From: Rhodomicrobium sp. R_RK_3
GTDB taxonomy: Bacteria > Pseudomonadota > Alphaproteobacteria > Rhizobiales > Rhodomicrobiaceae
Length of the DNA: 64,000 nucleotides
Direction: 5' to 3'
Assembly (NCBI RefSeq): GCF_002198715.1
Contig: NZ_MWLK01000018.1
Span: forward strand, 1 to 64,000
Positions 44,032-51,035 of this stretch are shown one piece after another; position 1 is the stretch's first letter; the number at the start of each line of letters is the position of its first letter. Under the pieces are notes generated by a model. That model was not told where the DNA came from and did not search any database. It was given only the letters and a program-made list of their open reading frames with translations. Made by a program: the position numbers and the translations under genes.

Positions 44032-44632
44032 CGTAGGCGAGAGCGGCGTCCTGCAGGAAGCCGGCGGCCTGGGCGAACCAAACCACCCAGATCGCGGGGG
44101 CGAGAAAGGCGCCGAAAGGCACCGGCGTGATGGCCGTGACGGCGGCGCGGCCGCTCGCCTTCATGACGAGGACGGCCCCGATCGCCGCCACGCAGGCGAG
44201 CAGCATTATGGTGGGAAGGCCGGCAAAGCCGCTCCAGGCTCCGGCGACGGCGGCGAGCTTCACGTCGCCGAGCCCCAGCCCTTCACGGCCTCGAAGCGCG
44301 GCATAGGCCCACCTCAGCGCGAAGAGCGCGAAGGCCGCCACCAGCGCCGCGCCGAGATGCTCGGCGATGGCGTCGTCGGGCGGGACGCCGAGCCAGCCCG
44401 TTGCCAGAAGCCCTGCGGGGATCGCGGGAAGAGACAGGATGTCGGGCACGATGAAATTGCGGGCGTCGGAGATGGCAATCGCGGCCATCGCCGCCGCCAG
44501 AAGGCAGGAGGCGAGGGCAGGGGCCGGATCGAGCAGCGCAAAGGATAGCGCCAGGATCGATGCGCCGATGGGCGCTCCCAGCAGCGCGGCGCGCCACCCC
44601 GGTCCGCGCTGCGCGCCCTCATCGGCCAGCAT
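44024..44632 (-). CDS. gspO: Prepilin peptidase, short type (A24)
   Basis: The 202-residue polytopic protein has the aspartic-protease motifs of the A24 family: Asp56 in AISDARNFIVPD and Asp123 in GLGLGDVKL. It lacks the N-terminal cytoplasmic methyltransferase domain with Cys-pairs found in classical GspO/PilD, so it is of the short CpaA/TadV-like length. It most probably cleaves the leaders of GspG, H, I, J and K. Its 3' end overlaps the gspD stop region by eight bases on the opposite strand (convergent). Confidence 0.88.
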   Translation of the reverse strand: MLADEGAQRGPGWRAALLGAPIGASILALSFALLDPAPALASCLLAAAMAAIAISDARNFIVPDILSLPAIPAGLLATGWLGVPPDDAIAEHLGAALVAAFALFALRWAYAALRGREGLGLGDVKLAAVAGAWSGFAGLPTIMLLACVAAIGAVLVMKASGRAAVTAITPVPFGAFLAPAIWVVWFAQAAGFLQDAALAYAI

Positions 44633-44794
44633 CGGTTCTCCCCTGATCCGTTGTGTCGGTCAATCTAAGCGCCCCGCATCGCATTATCGTGACGCGCCGC
44701 CGTTATCCGGCTGTCATCTCGGGAGGCTAGGAATTGACCATGCCGCCCTCCGCTCGGCCCACGCGGTCTGGAGGCCCCTTGCAACCGCCCAACC

Positions 44795-45427
44795 TTGCGA
44801 ATGCTCATGGATGAAGTCGTTGGACTGTTTCCCACACCGTTCCTGATCGTCGGCAAACTGCTGGACGGCGGCCTCGTCGCCTCATGCCTGGAGGACGCGC
44901 TCCAGTCGCGGAAGGCCGCAAACGCCCAGACGGGGCTCCTGTCGCATTCCGAGCCCGTCAATCCGCAGACCAAGCCGGCCTATGCCCAGATCGCCCGCCT
45001 CATCGCGCCGAAGCTGGTGGAGTTCGGCGCGGTGCTGTTCGGCGAACGCCTCGCCTGGACGGTCAAGGAAATGTGGGTGAATGTGCTTGAGACCGGCGGC
45101 CATCAGCTCATCCACACCCATGCCAATAGCTTCATCTCCGGCGTGATCTATCTGACGCCGTCGCACCCGTCCGCCCGTACGGTGTTCCATAAGAATATCG
45201 GCGGCACGAATTTCATCTTCCGCCATGCCGGTCCCAATGTGCAGATGGGGCCGTTCAACGCCGACAAATGGCAGATGCCCGAGGTCGAGCCGGGCGCGAT
45301 GGTGCTGTTCCCGAGCTATCTGCTGCATGAGGCGCCGGTCAATAAGGGCGGCCAGCGCGTCACCATCGCGTTCAACGCAATCCCCAACAGCCTGGACAGT
45401 TGGGGCTACCGGGTGAATTTCGCCTAG
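44795..45427 (+). CDS. 2OG-Fe(II) oxygenase superfamily protein
   Basis: The 210-residue protein matches the TIGR02466/2OG-FeII_Oxy_5 type: LFPTPFLIVGKL at the N-terminus, HTHANSFISGVIYL with His107 and His109 around the metal site, and FPSYLLHEAPVNKGGQRVTI with His178 and Arg188 (2-oxoglutarate carboxylate ligand). The second metal ligand, usually Asp, is not obvious in the HTH segment. The family is often found beside genes for peptide or envelope modification. Its partner here is unclear. Starts at 44795 or 44807 are both possible. Confidence 0.85.
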   Translation: MRMLMDEVVGLFPTPFLIVGKLLDGGLVASCLEDALQSRKAANAQTGLLSHSEPVNPQTKPAYAQIARLIAPKLVEFGAVLFGERLAWTVKEMWVNVLETGGHQLIHTHANSFISGVIYLTPSHPSARTVFHKNIGGTNFIFRHAGPNVQMGPFNADKWQMPEVEPGAMVLFPSYLLHEAPVNKGGQRVTIAFNAIPNSLDSWGYRVNFA

Positions 45428-45445
45428 GAATGCCGCGCCCCTGGC

Positions 45446-46045
45446 TCAGGCGAGAGCCGTGCCCAGCATCATCACGCCGATGGCGAAGATCCAGCTTCCG
45501 AGCGCGCGCAGGGCGATGCGGGCGGCGCTCCATCGGCGCGTGACGAACGCGCCGGCGGCGGCGGTCAGCAGGATCATCAGATAGCCCGCCATGACAACGC
45601 CGGGCGCGAACAGCACCGGGTTCGTCGTCGCCGCCATCGCCGTGCCGTTCACATAGCCATGGCTGATGCCCAGCGCGCAGGCGATGACCGCGAAGGCCGC
45701 GGCCGACAATGGCAGATCGAGCGCCACCAAACCGCCAAGCACCAGGATGGACACCAGATTGGCCGTGCCGAAGCCGGGCAGCGCCGGCATCGCCGCATCG
45801 AGCGTCACGCCGATGGCAAGGCCGGCGGGAAATGCCAGCAGCGCCCAGCGCCCCGCTTGCGGCCGCGCGGCCATCAGCAGGCCGAGCGCCAGCCACGGCA
45901 CGATATGTTCCAGCGAGGTGACGGGATGCAGCATCCCGTCATAGAAGTCGCCGAAGCGGGTGCTCACCAGATGAGCCTGCGCCGTGCCTGGAAAGAGCAA
46001 TGCGCAAGCGAACACGCCCGCGAGACGGCCGATGTGCCGCGTCAT
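45446..46045 (-). CDS. HupE/UreJ family membrane protein
   Basis: I start at the ATG at 46045, which overlaps the stop of the previous gene (ATGA). The 199-residue protein has a signal-like first helix ending GTAQA and HupE features: HPVTSLEHIVPWLALGLLMA, LAFPAGLAIGVTLDAAMPAL and CALGISHGYVNGTAMAA. HupE/UreJ proteins are putative nickel/cobalt permeases. The paired His motifs here are HPxxxxEH rather than HPxxGxDH. It is the last gene of an operon with two further HupE-like proteins and a parvulin. Confidence 0.8.
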   Translation of the reverse strand: MTRHIGRLAGVFACALLFPGTAQAHLVSTRFGDFYDGMLHPVTSLEHIVPWLALGLLMAARPQAGRWALLAFPAGLAIGVTLDAAMPALPGFGTANLVSILVLGGLVALDLPLSAAAFAVIACALGISHGYVNGTAMAATTNPVLFAPGVVMAGYLMILLTAAAGAFVTRRWSAARIALRALGSWIFAIGVMMLGTALA

Positions 46046-46650
46046 GCCGTCAGGCCTGCGGAGGCCGCCAGGAAATAGCAGCCGACCGCCGCGATCAGCA
46101 GCCCGCATGCCCGAACGAGATGCGCGCCGGCCGGCAATTTGATCAGCAGGCCGATCACGATGCCGCACAGATGCAAGAGGCCCGTCGCGGTCACGAAGCC
46201 GACGCCATAAGCCAGCGGATTGGCGGCCTCGGGCAGTTCCAGCCCATGCGCATTGCCATGGAAGACGGCAAAAGCGGCAACGATAACCCCAGCGATCGCG
46301 AGCGGCGGGCGGATGGAGAAGGCGACCATGAGGCCGAGCACGATGGCGGAGGCGGCGATGACGATCTCGGTCAGCGGCAGCGCCACGCCCATGACGCCGA
46401 GGATGCCGCCGACGGCCATGACTGCCGGAAAGGCGATCGGCAGCACCCAGATCGCCGGATTGCCGAGTTGCGCGCCCCAAAGGCCAACCGCCACCATCGC
46501 CACGAGATGATCGGGACCGAAGAGCGGATGCGAAAAACCGCTTACGAGGCCGCCCGCGACGCCGGTCTCGGTATGGGCGAAGGCCGTATCGGCGGCAAAG
46601 GCGACGAGCGCCAAGGTGGCGGCGAATAGGGTTGGTGAATGTCTCGACAT
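46042..46650 (-). CDS. HupE/UreJ family membrane protein
   Basis: The 202-residue protein has a cleavable signal (TLALVAFAADTAFA|H), the canonical SHPLFGPDHLVAMVAVGLWG metal-binding motif of HupE, and AFAVFHGNAHGLELPEAANP in the middle. These His-rich motifs support transport or sensing of nickel/cobalt-like divalent metals. Hydrogenase and urease genes, the usual partners, are absent from the window. The gene overlaps the third HupE gene by four bases. Confidence 0.88.
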   Translation of the reverse strand: MSRHSPTLFAATLALVAFAADTAFAHTETGVAGGLVSGFSHPLFGPDHLVAMVAVGLWGAQLGNPAIWVLPIAFPAVMAVGGILGVMGVALPLTEIVIAASAIVLGLMVAFSIRPPLAIAGVIVAAFAVFHGNAHGLELPEAANPLAYGVGFVTATGLLHLCGIVIGLLIKLPAGAHLVRACGLLIAAVGCYFLAASAGLTA

Positions 46651-46660
46651 GGCTTCCCCC

Positions 46661-47635
46661 TCAGGACGTAAACATCATGCTCATCCGGCCAAGGAACCAG
46701 AACATCGCAATCCCTCCGATGGCGTAGGCCGGGACCGGATCGAGCCGGCGGTCGAAATGCACCATCATCGTGCGGTGTCCCCACTGGACGGCAAGAACGA
46801 CGGCGACGAAGGCGATTTGCCCGATCTCGACGCCGATATTGAATGACAGGAGCGCCAGCACGATGCTGTCCTGCGGCAGGCCAAGCTTGGTCAGGGCATT
46901 GGAAAAACCAAAGCCGTGCAGCAGACCGAAGGCGAATGCGACGACCCAGGGATGCCGGACGGTGAGGCCGATCTGCCCGCGCTGCAGCTTGATGATTTCC
47001 GCCCCGACGAAGACGATGCTGAGCGCGATGGCCGCGTTGACGGCGCGCTCGGGCACGCCGACCCAGCCGAGCGTCGCGGCGGCGAGGGTGAAGGAATGGG
47101 CGATGGTGAAGGCGGTGATCGTCTTCAGCAACATCCAGCGCGAGCGCACCAGCCAGATCAGGCCCAGCACGAACAGCAGATGGTCGACGCCGAGCAGGAT
47201 GTGCTCGAAGCCGATCAGGATATAGGCCCGCATGAGATCGGCGAGGGCCGCGAGGCTGCTGCCGCCGCCAGGGCCGAAGGCGACGCTGGGGCTGCCGGGG
47301 GTCAGGGTATAGGCCTGCGTTTTCTCCCCCGCGCGGGTGAATTGGATCACCACGCCGGAATAGCGCTGGTCGAGCTGCTCGACGCTCAACATGCCGACGA
47401 GCCCGCGCGACCCGCAGTCGAGTAGCGGCGCCTCATAGGTGCAATGCGGCGGGAAGACCGCCGTGGGCGCCGGCAGGCCCTTGTCGGACTGGAAGATCCA
47501 TTGTGCGTAGTAGCGGCCCGCCGTCTCCTGCTTGATGCGCAGCACCGCGATCGGCGTCTCATGCGCGTAAGCCGCGCCGGCGATGGCAAGCAAGGCCATC
47601 CAAAGGAGGGCAAGGAGGGCTGCGCCTCGTCTCAT
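46661..47635 (-). CDS. HupE/UreJ-like protein with N-terminal periplasmic domain
   Basis: The 324-residue protein has a signal peptide (ending GAAYA|HE), a periplasmic beta-domain of about 110 residues (VLRIKQETAGRYYAQWIFQS, CTYEAPLLDCGSRGLVGMLS with two Cys), then the HupE_UreJ_2 membrane part with GFEHILLGVDHLLFVLGLIW, KTITAFTIAHSFTLAAATLG and AFGLLHGFGFSNALTKLGLP. The DH and H motifs suggest metal coordination in the membrane. The protein overlaps the parvulin gene by four bases, which suggests co-assembly. Confidence 0.88.
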   Translation of the reverse strand: MRRGAALLALLWMALLAIAGAAYAHETPIAVLRIKQETAGRYYAQWIFQSDKGLPAPTAVFPPHCTYEAPLLDCGSRGLVGMLSVEQLDQRYSGVVIQFTRAGEKTQAYTLTPGSPSVAFGPGGGSSLAALADLMRAYILIGFEHILLGVDHLLFVLGLIWLVRSRWMLLKTITAFTIAHSFTLAAATLGWVGVPERAVNAAIALSIVFVGAEIIKLQRGQIGLTVRHPWVVAFAFGLLHGFGFSNALTKLGLPQDSIVLALLSFNIGVEIGQIAFVAVVLAVQWGHRTMMVHFDRRLDPVPAYAIGGIAMFWFLGRMSMMFTS

Positions 47636-48534
47636 GAGGGCTGCCCGGGCTTGGCGGTGGCGACGGTGGGGGCGGCTTCTAATGCATCAGCCGGGTTGGG
47701 CACCTCGGCCGGCTGGATCTCCAGATATTTCATTCCCGGTCCGGTGACCGTGTAGCGCTTGCGCATCTCCCTGATCGCCTCGAAGGCGGCGGCGGTCTTC
47801 TGCATGCCCTCCCAATCGGCCCGGACATTGGCCTTGATCGTCTCATAGGTGGCGGGGACGGCCGGATGCACGGCATCGAGGCGGACGACATGCCAGCCGA
47901 GCGGCGATTGCACGGCGCGCCATTGCGGCGCCCGTTCGGCAAGGAGGGCAACGGCAAAGCTTTCGCCGAACATATCGGCGATGTTTTCGCGGCTGCGCTC
48001 GCCATAGCTGCGGAGCTGGTCGGCGTAAGGCGCGGCGACCGGCTCGCCATCAGACGCGGGCAGCGCCTTCTCTGCCGCCTCGCGGGCCCCCGCGTCACCC
48101 GCCACCAGCGCCTGGCTGAAATCATAGCGCTCTGGCACCTCGTAGCGGGAACGGTTGGCCTCGAACCAGGCGCGCAGCTCCTCCTCGGAGGGTGGCGATA
48201 CGACGATATTGTTGAGCACCACTTCGCGCATTTTCAGGATCAGGCGCGAGTGGATCATCTCGTCGCCCTTGTCGAGCCCCATGGTCAGGGCCTCGCGGTA
48301 ATAGACCTCGTTTTGCAGCCAGCGGTGGACGAGCATCGAGACCTCCGCCTCGGTCGGCTCGCGGCCTTGCCCTTCCCGGAAAAGAGAGACGAGAGACTTT
48401 TCGACGCCCGCGTCCAGGCGGATGACGTGCCGCTCGTCCGCCTGCCAGCGCAGGTAGGCGTCGACCGCGAAGATGAGCAGCCCGAGCACCGCGAAATGCA
48501 GCAGCGGTTCCCGCAGCAATGAGGACCTGTTCAT
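47632..48534 (-). CDS. Membrane-anchored parvulin-type peptidyl-prolyl isomerase
   Basis: From the ATG at 48534 the 300-residue protein has an N-terminal helix (LLHFAVLGLLIFAVDAYL), a SurA-like chaperone part (PTEAEVSMLVHRWLQNEVYY, LKMREVVLNNIVVSPPSEEE, LRAWFEANRSRYEVPERYDF) and a parvulin domain with QWRAVQSPLGWHVVRLDAVH. GWHVVRL is the conserved parvulin strand. It probably helps fold or insert exported partner proteins, perhaps the HupE-like periplasmic domain encoded next. Confidence 0.85.
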   Translation of the reverse strand: MNRSSLLREPLLHFAVLGLLIFAVDAYLRWQADERHVIRLDAGVEKSLVSLFREGQGREPTEAEVSMLVHRWLQNEVYYREALTMGLDKGDEMIHSRLILKMREVVLNNIVVSPPSEEELRAWFEANRSRYEVPERYDFSQALVAGDAGAREAAEKALPASDGEPVAAPYADQLRSYGERSRENIADMFGESFAVALLAERAPQWRAVQSPLGWHVVRLDAVHPAVPATYETIKANVRADWEGMQKTAAAFEAIREMRKRYTVTGPGMKYLEIQPAEVPNPADALEAAPTVATAKPGQPS

Positions 48535-48863
48535 GAGCGACAAGATCTCCGGGTTCGCGGTGCAGGGGTTTCGATCGGGTTCGGGCACGGATTCGATCCG
48601 GCTATAGCAAGCGTGAAGTCGCAGTCAATGTAATTTCATGTCGTAAAAATTTTACATTTGCGCAACCGCAGCAATGCGACTCCAGCACTGACCCATCCCG
48701 GTGTAATGCCAGAGGATTTTGAACTTTCATATAATTTTCATGAAGCCGTTACCTTGGGTGCCTAAAAGTGCATTCGCATTGATCTCGCAATTGAGTGACA
48801 GGCTGATGTCAGTCGCGCTCCGGGCGAGGTGGGATCGCATGTCGGTAGAAGGGGGTACACAGA

Positions 48864-50888
48864 ATGAAAGACGTGAAAGACGTGCAACTCGGGAGCGCCA
48901 GCATCATTGCGCTGGCGTCAGCGCTCGCGCTGGCGGCGCCGGCCTCGGCCCAGACGGCCGGGAGCAACTCGTTCCAGAGCAAATATACGGCGGCGGGCAA
49001 TTACATGTCCGGCGACTTCCACAATCACACCACCTGCTCGGACGGCGCGACCTCCGTGCAGACGCTGACGCAGAAATCGCTGACCTATCTCGACTGGTTC
49101 ATCCAGTCCGATCACAGCGGCACCGGCGACCGCGATTGCCGCTTCGACGATTTCGCCTCCGGCCAGCGCAAGCTGTGGGTGGAGACGGTCGGCGCGGCCG
49201 CCATCAAGGGCGATCCCAAGCCGTCGGGTAACGCCATGTGGCGCTGGCAGAGCCTGCAGGAATACCAGTTCCCGGTTCATGTCCAGCAGCGCAACCTGGC
49301 CAACAAGCCGGTCTTCGCCGGCATGGAATGGGTGGTGCCCGCGCATGAGCATACGTCCAGCTCGGTAATTGCCGGCCAGTATGACGCGGCCAACCCGAAT
49401 GCCGCCGCGCTCGCTCAGTTCGAATATTGCTTTGCCGTCTCCAGCAACGACACCAGCCAGGGCGGCGGCCAGGGCTGGACCTGCGAGATCAGCGCCGACA
49501 ACAACGCCAAGCTCGTCAACCGCTTCGCGACCGACCCCAATCAGGGTCCGGCCAATTACAACGGCACGCTCAGCACACGCGGCATCAACACCGCCGATGA
49601 CGGCGACCATGTCAAGTCGACCGCCGCCGTTCATTGGATGCAGCAGAAATATCCGGGCCAGAGCTATGTCGTGCCGGCTCACCTGGAGCGCGCCGGCGCC
49701 TTCGTCCCGGCCCAGAACCGCGGCTTCAATGTCGAGCATCTGCGCGACTGGAACAACGCCTCGCCCGACATCGCCTTCGGCATGGAAAGCCAGCCGGGCC
49801 ATCAGGCGTCCGACAATCGCGGCGAGTATAGCGCCGGCCGCAGCCCCAACGGTTCCGCCGGCCAGTGGACCTATGGCGGAACGGGCTGCTACGCCGCCGC
49901 CGAATCCGCACGGCCGGGTCTGGATTTCAACGGCCAGCCGCTGACCGTGGCCGATTTCGCCGCGAGCGGCCGCTTCCCCGATATTCCAGACAACGCCAAT
50001 CCTGCCGGTGTGACGCTCTGCAAGCCGGGCATCCGCACCATGTGGGACGCCATGCTGTCGGAAGGTCGCCGCTATTGGTTCTTCGCCTCGTCCGACTGGC
50101 ACAGCCGGGGCAGCTTCGCGCCGTTCGACGTCGCCTCGACCAACGACTTCTGGCCGGGCGAGTATCAGAAGACCTGGACCTTCGTGCGCAAGGGCAGCGA
50201 GACCAACCCGAACCCGTCCCAGGACATCGTCAATGGCCTGCGCAGCGGCAACAGCTTCGTCGCCATGGGCGATCTGATCGACCAGATGCAGTTCAAGGCC
50301 TGCGTGGCGACCTCCTGCGCCACCATGGGCGAGACGCTCAAGGTCCGCCGGGGCGCCGATGTGCTGATCACCCTGTCGATCCGCGATCCCGCGGGCGCCA
50401 ATCTCAGCCCCTATAGCTTCAACAATCCGGCGCTGCTGCCGCTCGGCATCCAGCTCCCGATCAACAAGCCGGAAGTCGCGCAGGTCGACCTGATCCAGGG
50501 CGATGTGCACGCGCCCTACGATCCGGTGCAGAATTTCGACCAATATCGCGACCCGCTGGCTCCCGCGACGACCAAAATCGCCGCGACCTGGACCAAGAAT
50601 GGCGGGCTGCGCTGGACCACCAACGGCGAGTATAAGACGATGGCTTTCGCCCTGCGCGGCGTCACCACCGACAAATATATCCGCGTTCGCGGCAGCAACC
50701 TGCCGGCCGGCACGCCCTTCAAGCGTGACGCCGACGGCAACCCGCTCGCCGACAATATCGGCTCGGCCAACATCCGTTGCGCCGACGCGGCTTGCCCGAC
50801 CCATGTCGCCGGCAAGTTCGACTTCGACGTGGAAGGCTGGAGCGACCTGTCGTTCTTCGGCAATCCGATCTTCATCGACGTGCAATAG
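48864..50888 (+). CDS. Secreted DUF3604 (PHP-like) protein
   Basis: The 674-residue protein has a signal peptide (LALAAPASA|Q) and the metal-binding motifs of DUF3604 proteins, distantly like PHP phosphoesterases: SGDFHNHTTCSDG (His53, His55), FIQSDHSGTGD (Asp83, His84), GMEWVVPAHEHTSSS, QSYVVPAHLERAG and FFASSDWHSRGSF. The family is large, often periplasmic, and its substrate is not known. GGGGG precedes the ATG at 48864. It is divergent from the parvulin/HupE operon; the DUF3604-parvulin-HupE arrangement suggests joint function. Confidence 0.9.
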   Translation: MKDVKDVQLGSASIIALASALALAAPASAQTAGSNSFQSKYTAAGNYMSGDFHNHTTCSDGATSVQTLTQKSLTYLDWFIQSDHSGTGDRDCRFDDFASGQRKLWVETVGAAAIKGDPKPSGNAMWRWQSLQEYQFPVHVQQRNLANKPVFAGMEWVVPAHEHTSSSVIAGQYDAANPNAAALAQFEYCFAVSSNDTSQGGGQGWTCEISADNNAKLVNRFATDPNQGPANYNGTLSTRGINTADDGDHVKSTAAVHWMQQKYPGQSYVVPAHLERAGAFVPAQNRGFNVEHLRDWNNASPDIAFGMESQPGHQASDNRGEYSAGRSPNGSAGQWTYGGTGCYAAAESARPGLDFNGQPLTVADFAASGRFPDIPDNANPAGVTLCKPGIRTMWDAMLSEGRRYWFFASSDWHSRGSFAPFDVASTNDFWPGEYQKTWTFVRKGSETNPNPSQDIVNGLRSGNSFVAMGDLIDQMQFKACVATSCATMGETLKVRRGADVLITLSIRDPAGANLSPYSFNNPALLPLGIQLPINKPEVAQVDLIQGDVHAPYDPVQNFDQYRDPLAPATTKIAATWTKNGGLRWTTNGEYKTMAFALRGVTTDKYIRVRGSNLPAGTPFKRDADGNPLADNIGSANIRCADAACPTHVAGKFDFDVEGWSDLSFFGNPIFIDVQ

Positions 50889-50934
50889 GCCGCGCCGCTC
50901 CGGCGGGGTCCATCACGCGATGAGCGTTTGATCA

Positions 50935-50972
50935 TGGGGGAGGGGGCTTGGCTCCCTCTCCCCTCGCTTTTT
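50935..50972 (+). terminator. Probable terminator after the DUF3604 gene
   Basis: A G-rich arm (GGGGGAGGGGGC) and a C/T-rich arm (GCTCCCTCTCCCC) form an imperfect GC-rich hairpin, followed by CGCTTTTTAGG. The position, 47 bases after the DUF3604 stop, fits a rho-independent terminator. It also argues against an open-frame start at 50928 for the next gene. Confidence 0.55.
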
Positions 50973-51035
50973 AGGATTGTCGTCACCGTCGCCCTTCTCC
51001 AACCGGGGAGGCGCGATAAGCCAGATCGGAATGCC

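Noticed and set aside
48918-50885. A 655-codon open frame on the minus strand across the DUF3604 gene
   Set aside because: It is antisense to a gene with a signal peptide and clear metal motifs, has no ribosome site, and reflects the high GC bias at codon position three.
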